A stretch of DNA of 64,000 bases from Colocasia esculenta (Eukaryota > Streptophyta > Magnoliopsida > Alismatales > Araceae): the NCBI GenBank assembly GCA_014218235.1, contig CM024755.1:100172948-100236947 (forward strand), in the 5' to 3' direction. Every line of letters starts with the position of its first letter. Within the stretch, counting starts at the first letter, position 1. The position numbers and the translations under genes are program-made. Below, in pieces: positions 1-11,790 of the stretch. The notes beneath the pieces are model-generated. The model was not told the DNA's origin, did not search any database, and worked only from the letters and a program-made list of their open reading frames with translations.

Positions 1-778
1 ACGGGTGTTGAGGTGAACTTGTGTTTTCGTGGAGGTCGTGTGGTTTGACCTTCCACACGTTGTGTTACACCCTTCTTTGGGTAAGCTTCTGATTATGGTT
101 TTAATGTGTGGTGGATTGGCAAGCTGTTACCAGTCCTGCTACCCTACCTAGGTAGTTTTCCTGTGAGGCTTGTAGTCTAGGCGTTTCAGTTGTTGGGTGG
201 ACTAGTGGTGTTGTGCTGGTCCTGTTGTTTCTCTTACTTTTTCGAGGTTTATGTTTGTTGGTCTAATTATATTTAAATTACAGCTTAATTGTGTCTAATG
301 TGAGCATGTTATGGTTTGGCTATCGGTGTTGCCAGTGAGACCCTTTGGAGTTGAGGTCTCTTTAATTTTCATGTGTTGTTTTTGGGAGGTCTTTTCTGAT
401 CCCGTGACTTGTTGAGGCTCACTCCCTTATAGTCCTTTTTAGGTGCTAGCCGTGTGTTGGCTCCCGGTGGCATTTGTGGTAGACTTGTACCACCAGCAGT
501 TGAGTCGTAGTTAGTGTTGTGTGAGCTTGTGCTCTCTCGAGGTATGCCCCAGGTAGTTGTACTTTTTTTTGAATATGTAATAATGTATTGGGACGGTTGT
601 AATTTGTTATAAACAGGTATGAGCACATGTATTTTCTTGTGTTTTATACAGTTGTGGTTGTCTTTTATATTCTTACTGGATACTTGTGCGAGTTATCCCT
701 TGTGAGACTTCGATCTGTTCGCGGGAGGCAGGTCTGGATATAGAGCCTTATTGAGCATAAATATCTAGGGCCGTTACA
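1..778 (+). mobile_element. 3' part of an unassigned LTR
   Basis: No supportable gene is present here. The stretch ends in GGGCCGTTACA at about 778, which resembles the 3' ends of Ty3-type LTRs (family A ends in GGGTCGTCACA or GGGTCGTCGCA). It abuts the broken end of the copia element that follows. No primer-binding site follows the end, so this would be a solo or 3' LTR. The body matches none of the other LTR families in the window. The assignment rests only on the terminal sequence and the sharp junction. Confidence 0.35.
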
Positions 779-2000
779 ACTTTCTGTCGTTGATAATGCT
801 ACTGAGTTTTACATTGTGGAAGACCCAAGAGATTAAGCAACCTGCAAGAAATTGACAAGTACCACTGGTGTTTTTTTGTCTATTTGCATCCAACATAATC
901 AACATCACTATATTCAAGCAAATTGAATTCAGAACATCTACAACACTATAAACCAAGTTTACTTGCATTTATAAAATATCTAAAAATTCTCTAACAGTAT
1001 TTAAGTGAGATTATTTGGGATCAACCTAAAATCTGGCACACAAATATACACTGAATATTATATCTGGTCTACTAGTAGTTAAATAGAGTAATGACCCAAT
1101 CATATCTCTATAGATCTTTCGATCTACCTTTTTGCCAATGCGATCATTGTCTAACTTTATACCTAAGCTCATGGGAGTTCCTAATGGCTTACACTTGTCA
1201 AATCCAAATCTCTTAAGTTAATATAAAATGTACTTGGTTTGACAAATTTGAGTCTCTTCTTTGGTCTGCTTGATTTGCGAGCCAAGAAAGTAATTAAGTT
1301 CACCCATTATGCTCATTTCAAATTCACTTTGCATAAGATTTTCAAGGAGTTTGCAAAATGATTCATTAGTAGCACCAAAAATAAAATCATCAACATATAT
1401 TTGAACAATTAAGATCCCTTCTAATAATTTCTTAATAATATAGTGTTGTCTACTTTACCTCTTGAAACATCATGTAATAGAAGATAAGCACTTAGTCTTT
1501 CATATCAGGCTCTTGGAGCTTGTTTCAGACTATATATATAGTGTCTTCCTTAAACGAAAAATATGATTTAGATAATTAATATCATCAAACTCGACAGTTG
1601 TTCACATAAACTCCTTCTTTTATGAAACCAATTTATAAAAATACTTTTTACATCTATTTGAAGTAGATTAATATTCAAAGAACATGCATATGCTAAAAGA
1701 ATTCGTATTGCCTCTAGTCTAGCTTTTGAACCATATGTTTCATCGAAATCAATGTCTTCTCTTGTGAATGTCCTTGAGCTACCAGTCTGGCCTTGTTTCT
1801 AGTGATTACTCCTGATTCATCCATTTTATTTCTGAAAACTCATTTGGTTCCAATAACTGGATTGTCAGAAGGTCTAGGCACAAGAGACCAAACTTAGTTG
1901 CGTTGGAACTAATTAATTTTCTTCTGCATAGCTAGGATCTAAGATTCAACTACTAGTGCATCATTGACTGTCCTAGCCTCAATCTGAGAAACAAATGTAA
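779..2000 (-). pseudogene. pol: Copia reverse transcriptase and RNase H remnant (B-prime)
   Basis: This remnant once encoded the reverse transcriptase and RNase H part of a copia polyprotein. On the minus strand the active-site motif YVDDFIFG can be read, with YVDD at 1397-1386. It lies in the same context as YVDDIIFG of the B element. The RNase H part is cut at 779, in the stretch where B encodes TTEAEYIA. No long frame survives, because stops and frameshifts occur throughout. The family call is secure from the motif and from its collinearity with B. The exact domain limits are approximate. Confidence 0.7.
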
Positions 2001-2276
2001 GATAGTCATAAGGAATTGACATACCTCTTGTTCTTACCTTATATTGAGGATTACCTATTATATTTTATTTTAGATGATCTTTGCAATACCTTTATTCTTT
2101 TGGTAGTTCCTCATGTTCTTCTTATTATTGTTATAGTTCTTTTAGTGGAGGATCTTCATTTTTCTTTTCATCTTCTTCCAGTGAAGTCTGTTCCAGATCC
2201 CTACACAGATCTTCAACAACATCTTCTTCTTTTCTTTTTATGGATGGATTAGTTTCATCAAATAAACATGAACTAT

Positions 2277-3000
2277 TTATTCAATTAACAATGTTTTTCT
2301 ATTGAATACTTTATATCCTCTAGGTTTTGAAACATATCCTAATAGGAAGTCTTTATTACTTTTAGTATCTAATTTTCCTACATTATCTTTTCCATTATTT
2401 AAAATAAACTTACAACCAAAGGGTCGAAAATGACTAATGTTTGACTTTTTGTTCTTGTAGAGCTCATATGATGTCTTCTTCAGTATGGGTCTGATTATAC
2501 ACCTGTTGATGATGTAGCAGACTGTGTTGACTATTTCTGCCCAGAAATACCTTAATAGATTATATTTAGAAAGTATTATTCTGGTCATGTCTAGTAGTGT
2601 TTTGTTATTTCTTTTTCCTACTCCATTCTGTTGATGTGTTCTTGGTGCAGAGAAATTATGTTCAATTCTATTTTCTTTATAGAATCTCACAAACTCCTCA
2701 TTCTTGAATTCTCCACCATGATCTGATCGAATACTAATTAATTCATGCTTCTGACTCTTTTGTATTATTTTGCTAAACTTTAGGAAAGCTGATCTGATTT
2801 GGCTTCTAAAAATGATACACAAGTGAACCTTGTGTAATCGTCAATAATAACATACCCATAATATATTCCTCCAAAAAATGTTGTTCTCATAAGCCCAATG
2901 AATGAGTTCTAATGATTTTGAAGTTGTTACCATTGTTTTAGACTAAAATGATGTCTTGGTCTGCTTCCCTTTTGTACAAGCTATACAGATTCTAGATTTC
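2277..3000 (-). pseudogene. pol: Copia integrase remnant (B-prime)
   Basis: The longest open stretch (2822-2277) encodes the integrase core of a copia element. IRSDHGGEF carries the second catalytic Asp. It is followed by APRTHQQNGVGKR, where the usual catalytic Glu (QQNGVAER in B) has become Gly. After it come the C-terminal peptides YFWAEIVNT and FRPFGCKF, a stretch that element B has lost. Around 2900 the peptide carrying the first catalytic Asp (HMDLFGP in B) reads HSLGL, so that Asp is gone too. With two of three catalytic residues lost the protein could not act. The remnant is useful as a template for what is missing from B. Confidence 0.8.
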
Positions 3001-3099
3001 TTCAATTTCATCTTTGGAAGATCTTCGACTAGATCATGCTTGATTAACTTCTTGATTACTGAAGTCTTGACATGTCCTAGTCTTCTATGCCACAAATCA

Positions 3100-3485
3100 G
3101 TCTCTTCTGCTTCGGCAGTTGCAAGACATAAGTTAACTTCTTCTAGTTCTTCCAGTTAAAGTGTATACAAATTCTTCATTCTGTGAGCTTCAAAGACTAC
3201 TTCTTATCCTTTAGAATTATACACTTATCATTTTGAAATTTTATTAAGTGACTTTTGTCACATAGTTGGTAGATGCTTATGAAGTTATGCTTGAGCCCTT
3301 CAACATATAATACATATTCTATTAAATCTTTGGTTTTTGTTCTTATTGTTTCATATCTAATAACTTTGCATTTTTCATTATCTCCATATGTTACATGACT
3401 AATTTCACTTTTGAAATTTGTAAATAGCTTTCTATATCCTATCATATGTCTTGAGCACCACTATCCAAATTCCATTTGGATTCTC
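3100..3485 (-). pseudogene. pol: Copia protease and pre-integrase remnant (B-prime)
   Basis: The frame 3445-3197 matches the stretch after the aspartic protease active site in element B, including VTYGDN, YVEGLKHN and QLCDKSHL. Just upstream, near 3460, the active-site context KWNLDSG is readable. A frameshift follows immediately after the Gly, so protease and downstream peptide lie in different frames. In a live element the protease processes the Gag-Pol polyprotein. The family match to B is clear and the copy is dead. Confidence 0.7.
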
Positions 3486-5247
3486 TCAAGCGATCATGCA
3501 CACAAAATTAAATTGAGACTTTTGGTTTCCAAATTTTCTTAGGTCCTTGTTGGTTAGTTTTTGAAATCCAATGCAAGTGTCTAGTAGTGCATGTACTAAC
3601 AGTGTGGCCTCATTGGTTACAATGACTACAACACAGATTATATGCATGTTTTGATTATGCATAGTTGTTAGTCCTGAGTTTTTGTTTGTAGACATATTGA
3701 TTTACCTTTCTAGATTTTTTGATCATTTTCTCTTTTACAAACTTAAGAGTTGGATAATGTTCTAGATAATAATGTTTCCTTCATTGATTGGTGGTTTATA
3801 TCCTACTTCATATTTCTTCTTATCTATTCCAGCACCTTTTAGTCTAACTATTAAAGATGTTTGACAGTTAGTTATTTTGTCTATTGATGCTCTTAGATAG
3901 TCATTCTCTTCATTCAATTTTTCTTCATCTTTAAGTTCATTTTGCTTATTTTGTAATTCCATGATCATACTATTTTTGGCTTTAAGTCTTCACATAATAA
4001 ATTGTTTAATCTTTTGGTTTCAGTCAATTGTTCTTTTAGTTTTTCTATTTCTGGTTCTAAGATGGTGTTAGATTTTTCTCCATTAACAAGGTTTAGCTTC
4101 ATTATTTTTAGTTGTTTTACAACATTTTATATTTTTCATACAACTCATTGAATGCATTTTCTAGGCTATCAGATTTAAATTTTGAACATGAAGTAAATGA
4201 AGTTTTAGAATTTACCTGATCTAGTCTAGCCATGAGAGCTAGATTTAGTTGTTCTTCTTTTGGATCTGAGTTGGATGAGCTTGAACTTGAAGCTTCTTCA
4301 TTATCTCAAATTGCTGCCATGACTTTCTTCTTATACTTTCTATATTTCTTTTCTTTTCTCTTCTCATGCTTTTCAGTTGAATCCTTCTTCTTCAACTTAG
4401 GACACTCAGATTTAAAATGTCTTGGTTGCTTGCTTTCGTAGTAGGTTGGCTCCTTATTCTTTTTATCTTTTATAAAATATCTCTTTGAGCAAAACTTTTT
4501 CTTTCTGGATAGAATTTTCTGAAGCTTTCATGATAGCATGGCTTCATCGTCACTATCTTCAGAGTCTTTCTTTGTATCTTCAAAAGAGGAGGAAGAAGAA
4601 GAAGCTACAACTTTCAAGGCAATATGCATTTTCTTTTTTGAAGAACTCTCAGAAAATCTTTCCATGTTTATTTCATGAGCCAGAGAGATGCTATTAATTT
4701 ATCTAGAAAAAGTTCAGTTAGATCATTTGCTTCTTCTATAGCAGTTACCTTAGGAGTCCATGGTTGAGTTAATGATCTCAGAATTTTTCTAACCATTTCT
4801 TCATTAGTATAGTTCTTGCTTAATGAACTTAAACCATCAGTTATATCAATGAATCTATATATACATTTGAGTAATGTTTTTATTAGACATCATTTTAAAT
4901 TGTTCATATTGAGAAACAAGAATACCTATTCTAGTCTATTTAACTTTATATGTACCTTCATAAGTTATTTTTAACTTATCACACATTTCTTTAACAGATT
5001 TACATACAGATACTCGATTAGACTCTTTCTTAGGCAAAGCACAACAAAGATAGTTTTTAGCTTTATAGTTTAGAGACATATGTCTTTTATCTGCTAAGGA
5101 CCACTTAGATGAGCTTTCAACAAGAATGATATAATCACCTTGTTCTATTATCATCCACAGACCAAAGTCTATACCACGGATGAAACACTCCATTCGTATC
5201 TTCCAATATTGGTAATCCTCATCATCAAAGAATTGTGGCCTTGTCAC
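3486..5247 (-). pseudogene. gag: Copia gag remnant with lost zinc knuckle (B-prime)
   Basis: The N-terminal piece (5247-4936) matches the capsid-like domain of B, sharing WKIRMECFIRG and LNYKAKNYLCCAL. A later piece (3962-3762) is rich in Glu, Lys and Asn, looks coiled-coil, and ends in VGYKPPINE, again as in B. Between them, near 4400-4445, the zinc knuckle that reads CYECNQPGHYKSEC in B reads YYESKQPRHFKSEC. Two of the metal-binding cysteines are therefore replaced by Tyr and Ser. Several frames are needed to follow the protein, so this is a pseudogene of the retrotransposon structural protein. Confidence 0.72.
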
Positions 5248-5320
5248 AGACTAACTTTTAGGGTGGTGCATTTTTGTTGTCATTTCTTCTCAAATCGTTT
5301 GATTCTTCTGAGAAGATTAA

Positions 5321-5332
5321 ACTCTGATACCA
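5321..5332 (-). other. Primer-binding site (B-prime)
   Basis: On the minus strand this reads TGGTATCAGAGT, one base from TGGTATCAGAGC, the complement of the 3' end of initiator tRNA-Met. It sits two bases inside the LTR edge at 5335. That fixes the element orientation as minus. Confidence 0.8.
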
Positions 5333-5334
5333 CT

Positions 5335-6086
5335 TATTGGAACTAGATGGAGCATTAGATGTCTTAGAGGGAGGTGAATAAGACTTTCTGTAAACTAAAG
5401 TATTTGGATCGGAACAAATACTTAACAGAAATGTTAGTACCTTGTGTGTTGTGTGTGAAACAAGTGTAACTTGACGGAAATAATCACAAACAATGGACAA
5501 GAGATTATCCTGGTTCGGACCTCCTCTCAATTAGGAGTCCTACTTCTAGTCCCCAAGCATCTCTTGAGATTTCCACTAACCACCAAGAGAAACTTGATAT
5601 TCCCTTCAAAGAGGGGTATTACAACCTCTTGCCCCCAAGCAAACCTTCCCTTTACAGAAGGGTCAAAACACTTCTTACAGAAGTAGGCCCTCCATCTTAC
5701 AAAAGAGGAACACATAAGGAACAAACCCCTTGCCGGTTACAACTCAGAAAAAGTTACAGACTGAGTGCTACTCAAAGAATGAGTAGGCTCAGAGAAACAG
5801 AAAGAGATCTGAAGGAAGAAGGATCGTAGCACTTCTTTCTTTGTATTCTAAGGTGGACTATAAGAAGATGACCTAAGAATTCTAATCCACCCACCCAATG
5901 ACATACTGGTTGAAGGCTTGAGAGCTTGAATGCTAGGAATGTGTTGCTTGGAACATATTGCTCTCTTTTCTTTATTTCAGATTTTCTGTGTAAATCTGTA
6001 TGTCTATGTCTCTATAAATGTCATTCTTCATAAAAACTTCGGCTTCTTATAAAGCCTTTAAAGTCTTCAGTTGCCCATTGAGATGT
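5335..6086 (-). mobile_element. Partial 5' LTR of B-prime
   Basis: This stretch aligns with the B LTR at 49946-51979 over the part nearest the primer site, sharing the blocks around GGGGTGAATA, TGTGTGTGA, CTAGTCC and TTTCCACTAAC. It begins TATTGG where B has TGTTGG. It stops at 6086, where an A-like LTR begins. The remaining 1.3 kb of LTR expected from B was not found in the window. Confidence 0.8.
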
Positions 6087-6395
6087 TGTAAGGCCCTATA
6101 TTTTTACTCTCTTATATAGGTGTTAAATTGTGCTTATGTATGTGTGAGAATGTGTATATAAATTATTTTTGGTCTTGTTGTAAATATGTATGTATATATA
6201 TTGTATATTATGTAATGCATTGCATAGATGATATTATATTTAAAATATACATTGTAAATTGTGCAAAACTGTGTGGTGTATATAGAGTTTTCTGCAGTTT
6301 TAAGTTTTGTTCTGTCGACCAGTAGGCGTCCACATCTGTAGACGCCGACCCAAGTCAGCGCCCACATCGATGGACGCTAACCCAGTATTGACGGC
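6087..6395 (+). mobile_element. A-like LTR, fragment 1 (A-prime)
   Basis: The fragment begins TGTAAGGCCC, the same start as the family A LTRs at 19457, 27594 and 35851. It keeps their TA-rich block followed by GCAAAACTG, TTCTGCAG and the GCGTC palindromes. It is much more diverged than the three A LTRs are from each other. The copy is interrupted at 6395 by a C solo LTR and resumes at 8116. The five bases 6082-6086 (GATGT) would be the left target site, but the right partner was not found. Confidence 0.85.
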
Positions 6396-8110
6396 TGTAA
6401 TCACAGGGATTGTGCTTCCCTCAACACAGACATGGATATCAAATATGATAGCATGGAAAATAGGATGTGATCGCCACCTAGATAGTTGCCTAATGAGAAG
6501 AGAAATATCTGGGCTAACTACTCTAGGAAAAGGGGAGAGAACGGGGGTGTACCTTATGTCGCGGCAGTCATGGTTGTCGCGACAGTGCTGATATCGCGTC
6601 ACCCCTAGCTGACGCGTCTCTTGTCGCGTCACCCTACACCGTCGCGTTCTCTTCTGTGCGGGAGATGATGGATGGAACCTCCTTCCTGCCCTCCAGCCGG
6701 CCAGAGGACAAGAGCCGCTCGTGGATCTTCGCTTAGGTGCCTGCCAAAACAACGAAAACAAGAAATAAAACCCTGTCAGACTATGTTAAGTGTAGTAGCT
6801 ATTCTTAAATGGAAGAAAGATATGGAGCATGGAGGGAACGGACCTGGGGGGTGGTTTTTAAACCCCTTGGGTAGTAGGAAAACGTGGGTAGGAATATGCA
6901 TGGGAGAAATCATGGAAGAGGAGAAGGAGGAATCCTATCTCATGTATACATGTGTAAAAATGTGGAAAAGAAAGTAAAAATCAAAACTAAACAGATACTG
7001 CCCCGTTTGATGTGATTCCAGTTGGAGGTCGTAGAGGAGGTTGTCATGAACAACTTTCATGAAGACATCTTGAAGAGATCTGGCCTAGTTTGGGCTGTGG
7101 AAGAGACGATAATCCCGCACGTGCAGATCTCGATATGAGAGAGAAAGTAAAGAATAATCCACTGTAACTTTTCGCACAAGCCACCAAACGACGTGATTCC
7201 ACTTCGAGGTTGAAGAGGGCTTTGTGGGGAGTAACTTTGATGAAGAAACCTCGAAAAGATCTGGCCTGGTTCGATCTCCACAAGCCGTGCAAGTCCTGCT
7301 GGTCCTGGAGGCGATATGAGAGAGAAAGAGGAGAGAGAGAAGGAAAACGGGAAGAACAACTTCTCCTCTGCCTTGGGGACGATGGGACCTCGTGAGCAGA
7401 GCCTCCAGGGACCTCCCCTCGTAGTGGTAGCCTTCCTCTCTCCCCTAGAGAGTCCTAGGATGTGTTGAAGAGAGAGATAGAGTCCAATCCCGAGTTAGAG
7501 AGAGAGTCCAAGTTGTGGGGGTGTTCTAGAGTCTATCTATAGTTTGGATGGGCTTGGGGGTTCCCTAGGGATGAGGATAGGAGGCTTGGGTCGTAATCCA
7601 ACTCATAGGGACTTTAGATAGGCTCTAGGATGGAGAGAGAGGCCGAAAATCACGTAAAAAACGTGTTTACGTGCATGGCGCTGTCGCGTCGGATCGTGGG
7701 GCCGCGTTCAGGTCGCGTCCATGCACAGGGTCGCGTCTATAAGACAGTCCGCGTAGGTCCCACGAAAATGGCCATAACTCTCTACACAGATATCGGAATG
7801 ATGCGCCGTTTGTTGCGTTGGATTCTAGACTCGGAGGGCTACAAAATGATAGTATGGAATGCCAAATTTGGATTAGAAATGAGGATGTTATGAGCTCTCA
7901 AAGTGAAGGCATGTTTAGAAGATTGGGCAGATTGCACAGTTTTGATATTTCAAGTGGTGTTTGGCCATGGGCTTGAGAATGGGCTTGACATTGAGGGTGA
8001 ATGGGCTCATGATGGGCCAGAGAAGGACTCCAAGGTGATGACCAATTTGGGACATCAATGATATGAACAAGAAATGTGCTCAACTTATAGACCGAAAACG
8101 GGTGTCTACA
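6396..8110 (-). mobile_element. Solo LTR of family C (Tat/Ogre type)
   Basis: On the minus strand the sequence starts TGTAGACACCCG and ends CCTGTGATTACA. It aligns along its length with the C LTR split between 16100-16552 and 51980-52935. Shared blocks include the 52437-52560 region (TTTAAAAACCACCCCCAGG) and TTTTGGCAGGCACCT. It is flanked by perfect 5-bp duplications, ACGGC at 6391-6395 and at 8111-8115. The copy is therefore complete at 1715 bp and has no internal region. Such a structure forms by recombination between the two LTRs of a full element. Confidence 0.93.
6595..6616. repeat. Dyad-symmetric site in the C LTR
   Basis: CGCGTCA, eight spacer bases, then TGACGCG: perfect 7-bp arms over 22 bp. 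It lies in a GTCGCG-rich island (6557-6655). The same 22-bp geometry occurs in A and D LTRs. Confidence 0.75.
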
Positions 8111-8115
8111 ACGGC

Positions 8116-8614
8116 CAGTGATCTGGACGTTTACCTCCCAGATCAGATGCGTTTGCAGATCCGAAAATGCCTCTGGATATGTCACCCTCTGATTAGGAAA
8201 CCATTCCCCAACGGTAACCTAGCCTACCCTCTTTGCGTCTCCGACGCTTAGCCTATAAAATACCCAGTTTTCGGCCGGAGATGACCCTTTTGACTCTTTT
8301 GTCAAAACCCTAGTTTTCTCTGTGCGAAACCCTCACTTCATGCTCTGAGATCCGGCGACTGGTGACTTCTTACGACATTCTTCATCGACAAGGAGGGAGT
8401 CTGAACATTGGGGAAGGCTTCTCCGACATCGGATTGTGCTCTACATCGACACAGAACCCAGATCGGAGGGATTCTGAAGGCTCTTTGGCTCTGGCCGAGG
8501 AGAGCTTGTTTGACCTATAACTCCATCCGTGGATTTTTACAAAGGCAAGTAACCCAAACCCATGGTCCATACATGTGTCTAGTAGGTCCTAGGCATTTTT
8601 ACGTATTTTAATCG
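8116..8614 (+). mobile_element. A-like LTR, fragment 2 (A-prime)
   Basis: This is the continuation of the LTR interrupted at 6395. It aligns with the middle of the A LTRs (about 20030-20290), including the TATA-like CCTATAAA, AAAACCCTAG, the GAAGGCTTC block, GGATTTTTACA followed by GGCAAGTA, and ACATGTGTCTAG. It is cut at 8614 by a D solo LTR and resumes at 12773. Confidence 0.85.
8252..8261 (+). promoter_or_regulatory. TATA-like box of the A-prime LTR
   Basis: CCTATAAAAT sits where A LTR1 (19922-19931) and LTR3 (36318-36327) have CCTATAAACT, and is followed by an AAAACCCTAG leader in all three. Its conservation in diverged copies supports a core promoter. Confidence 0.6.
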
Positions 8615-10260
8615 TGTAGCAATCTGGAAAATTTTAATACTTAAAAAAATCCGAAATTATAATTTCTTTAAAACGAAATAATAGAAACATACGTATCACT
8701 ATCATATGTGCAAGAATACATCAAAAAATTTCTTAAAAATGATAAATCAACCCCAAACATTATTTCTACGTGTTCCACGAAGAAATTCATGCAACGGAAA
8801 ATCCGACTGGCCAAGTGTACGTTGCAATGTGACGAATTATCCAAATTAGGAAACTAAGTCGGAAAACCATTAACACGGAAAGATAACGCGCCCATAAATT
8901 AAATGAACATGTCAGAGAGACTTCCAACATCATGTGATGATTAACCATTATCGGGTTTGGACCAATGGACCTCTCATAGCCCATGAATAAATTCAAATAA
9001 GAAAATGCAATAAAATTCATAACTCTATTATTCCCTAATTAAAAAGGGAAAACCTATAAGATAAATTCCAATAAATAATGGGCTTGGTTAAATGGACCCA
9101 TTAGAAATTAGTGGGCCAATATAAGGATTTTAAAAAGAAGAATAATGGGAAAATACTCTAAATTCGCAACTTAAATATTACTTAAGTAGAAAGAGGCATT
9201 TAATGCATTAAATAAGCAATTTGGGTTGGAATTGGATTCTTAAACCTACCCTAGTTGCTTGGCCATGATTTTAGCTCCCTTCCCAATCCAAATAGAAGTT
9301 CTAATACTTAGAAAAGGAAGTGGAAATAGGAAATTTGGAATTAAATAGGAGTTAAAGTCCTATTAGGAAATAGAAAGCAAAGAAGCAAAAATACTCTCTT
9401 AAACGCCCAAGGCCGGCCCTAGCTCGTTGTTGGGACTTGCTGAAGGTGGAGAAGAAGCCAAGGAGAGGAGGAATTCGTGGGGAGAAGACTTCATCAAGCT
9501 TTATCCCGAGTTCTTCAAGTTCTAGCCATAGAAGAGTAAAACGACTAAAGGTAGGCATTCTCACGAACAAAACCTAATTAATTTCGTCTGTAGATTGTTC
9601 CATGTACTAGGAATAAAACCCTCAAGTTTCATATTTTTCATTGAGCCAATCTTTTATGGTTGATTTTTGAAGTTCTGCAAGCACCATGAACCCGACCCTT
9701 CTTTATTATTGATGTCCATGTATACTCAACCTCGTGCTCTCAAATTTTAACTGGAGTTGCTGATGGATGTTAGGCATCTTTTGCCCCTAGAAGCTCTAAT
9801 TTTCATCCATCCTTCGTCACGAATTAAATCTTGCATCATCTTGACGATGTACTATCATGATTTAACCTTGACTTGTGTTACAAGTTCCATGCCTCTTTGT
9901 GGAGACATTTTGAAACCAAGTGTTCAACATAGAACTTGTTACTCTATAAGTCTATTTTCATTAGACACTGGTTTCTCCAATTTTGTTGACCGTGCTGAGA
10001 GTATTAATCCAAACATGAACACTGTGTCAGATTCACATAGTCAGTCCCAATATGTCTTATTACATAGACAAACGACCTTTGTTTCTCGATTATTTGCTAC
10101 TGCACAAAGTCTTAGAAGTACTCTAACTAACAAAGGTGGTTTCATCTGATTTGGATCACCCTAGCATTTATTTTGATTTTTCAAACCCACAGGTGTCAAA
10201 CCTAATCCACGTCAGAGTTGGAAATAGGTAGAAAAAGCAACCCAAACGTCATTTTCAGGT

Positions 10261-10407
10261 AGCGACAGGTCGACACGTCGCTACGATAAAGCGATAACAT
10301 CATGGTCGCGACCCATACCAAAAATCAGACAGTATTGTGGTCTTCTTCATAAGGCAACAAGATGATGGTCGCCTTCACTTTCAGAAGGCGACATGCAATG
10401 TGTCGCT
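10261..10407. repeat. Palindrome cluster in D copy 2
   Basis: Three dyads occur. At 10261-10282 AGCGAC and GTCGCT form 6-bp arms over 22 bp. At 10351-10375 AAGGCAAC and GTCGCCTT form 8-bp arms with one mismatch. At 10385-10407 GCGACA and TGTCGC form perfect arms. The island also holds GGTCGCGACC at 10303-10312. Confidence 0.7.
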
Positions 10408-11672
10408 TCTGCTTATGTCCACTTAATCGGCCATAACTTTTTATATAGACCTCGGATTGACGAGCTGTTTTCTTTGCTGGTTTCATCATTCAAAGGCATC
10501 AATATGGTATATTCATGTGTGAGATTTGAATAAAAAGTAAATGAGTTATGACCTAAGGAAGTGAAGGGATGGGACTGCATTGGCCTTCTAAAAGGCATAC
10601 GTCTTGGTTTCCATCGTTTTGTCTCGTTCCTTGCATGTATGAGTTTGATCTATTCTAGGAAGGTTGTAGAAAATATTATCATGCAATTAACAACCCATAT
10701 GAAAGTTAAAACATGTTCACATGATTTTTAATTGATCTTAAGTTCATCATCATGCTCTCGACCTATCGATTATTCACTTTCTTGCCTTGTTAACGAACTT
10801 GCTAAAAACACATAGTTACTTGCTAAAATTGGTCATGCATGTTTTAGTACTCATGATACTTGCCATATATAGAGTTTCCAAAAATAAAGTTTCCATAAAC
10901 GGAGTTTTTATAACTAGAGTTTCCATAATCGGATTCACATACGCACTTGAGCGATTTTCACGCGCGGCATGCGTATACACTCTAGCACGATAGAAAAGCC
11001 CCTTCTTAGCTTGTGGTGAACTCTCCGTTGGATATCCCTTTCGCCGGACTAGTGACCCCTTGACCAAGGCCTCCGTAAGTCTCATCTGTCCATGGATTCC
11101 TATATGGTCGACGAGCTGGTTGTACCCTAACACCTATGATACCCTTTAGGGATAGACAAGATCCAAACAGCCTTAGTTGCTCTTGCTCTTATCTTGAATC
11201 ACGCCGGACCTCTGGACCTGTGCATAACGAGGCCAGCGGAAGGGTTGTGTATTCCACCTGACTACTAACGCCGTACGCGTGTGTTGAGCAACTGTTACTA
11301 TCGCTCGTTACTCGACGTTTCTTGTGCAATGACCATAAGATCTCATCTATACTCTACTCGCTCGTCTATTCACGTTCACTCTACTATCTCGTCTCTCTCG
11401 TCTATTCATCTAGTACTCTCTTGGTCCTCTTTGAGCTGTGTGGCTCCTACTATTTTCTACTGTTCATGACTGTCTAGCGCTATAATCTGGGTCTTGTGAC
11501 TCTATTGTATCCAATGCATACTGTGCAGGGCACGGAGAGTGTCCGAGGGGCTCCAATCTAGTCCTGGGGGCAGAGAGCCACTCAAAAATACCTGCAGGGG
11601 CTATGGACGGTGTTCTGCATTGCACCGATTCTGACTATACTGTATTGGCTAGACATCTGACTATTATCCTTT

Positions 11673-11790
11673 TAGTTTGAGGAGTTCAGACGTACTGTGA
11701 TATTACTGTGCTATCACAACTGTTATACTATTAGTCTGAAGAGTTCAGACATACTGTGCGATTACTGTGCTATCGCAGACTGTTACTGAA
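11673..11790 (+). repeat. 58-bp direct repeat inside D copy 2
   Basis: The block that starts TTAGTTTGAGGAGTTCAGAC and continues through TTACTGTGCTATC recurs 58 bp downstream with a few substitutions. I did not see this duplication in the other D LTRs, so it probably adds to the extra length of this copy. Confidence 0.6.

Larger units (their letters stand above)
779..6086 (-). mobile_element. Decayed Ty1/copia element, SIRE-type (B-prime), truncated in RNase H
   Basis: Read on the minus strand, the order is partial LTR (6086-5335), primer-binding site, gag, protease, integrase, reverse transcriptase and the start of RNase H, which is the Ty1/copia order. It is collinear with the better preserved B element at 41184-49945 and shares its gag and pol peptides. 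It breaks off inside RNase H at 779, so the extra 3' ORF and the 3' LTR are missing. The 5' LTR is broken at 6086 by an A-like LTR. Every coding domain carries stops or frameshifts, so this is an old copy. Confidence 0.85.

Noticed and set aside
779..6086. B-prime considered as the other half of the B element at 16553-51979
   Set aside because: B is complete with two LTRs and its own gag and pol. B-prime has its own full set of the same domains with much greater divergence, so it is a separate, older insertion.
6300..6761. 153-codon minus-strand open frame, and a plus-strand frame opposite it
   Set aside because: It runs across the junction between the A-like LTR and the C solo LTR, matches no protein family, and is not kept in the other C LTR.
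9757..10149. 130-codon open frame on the plus strand
   Set aside because: It lies inside a D solo LTR, shows no domain, and is not open in the other D LTRs.
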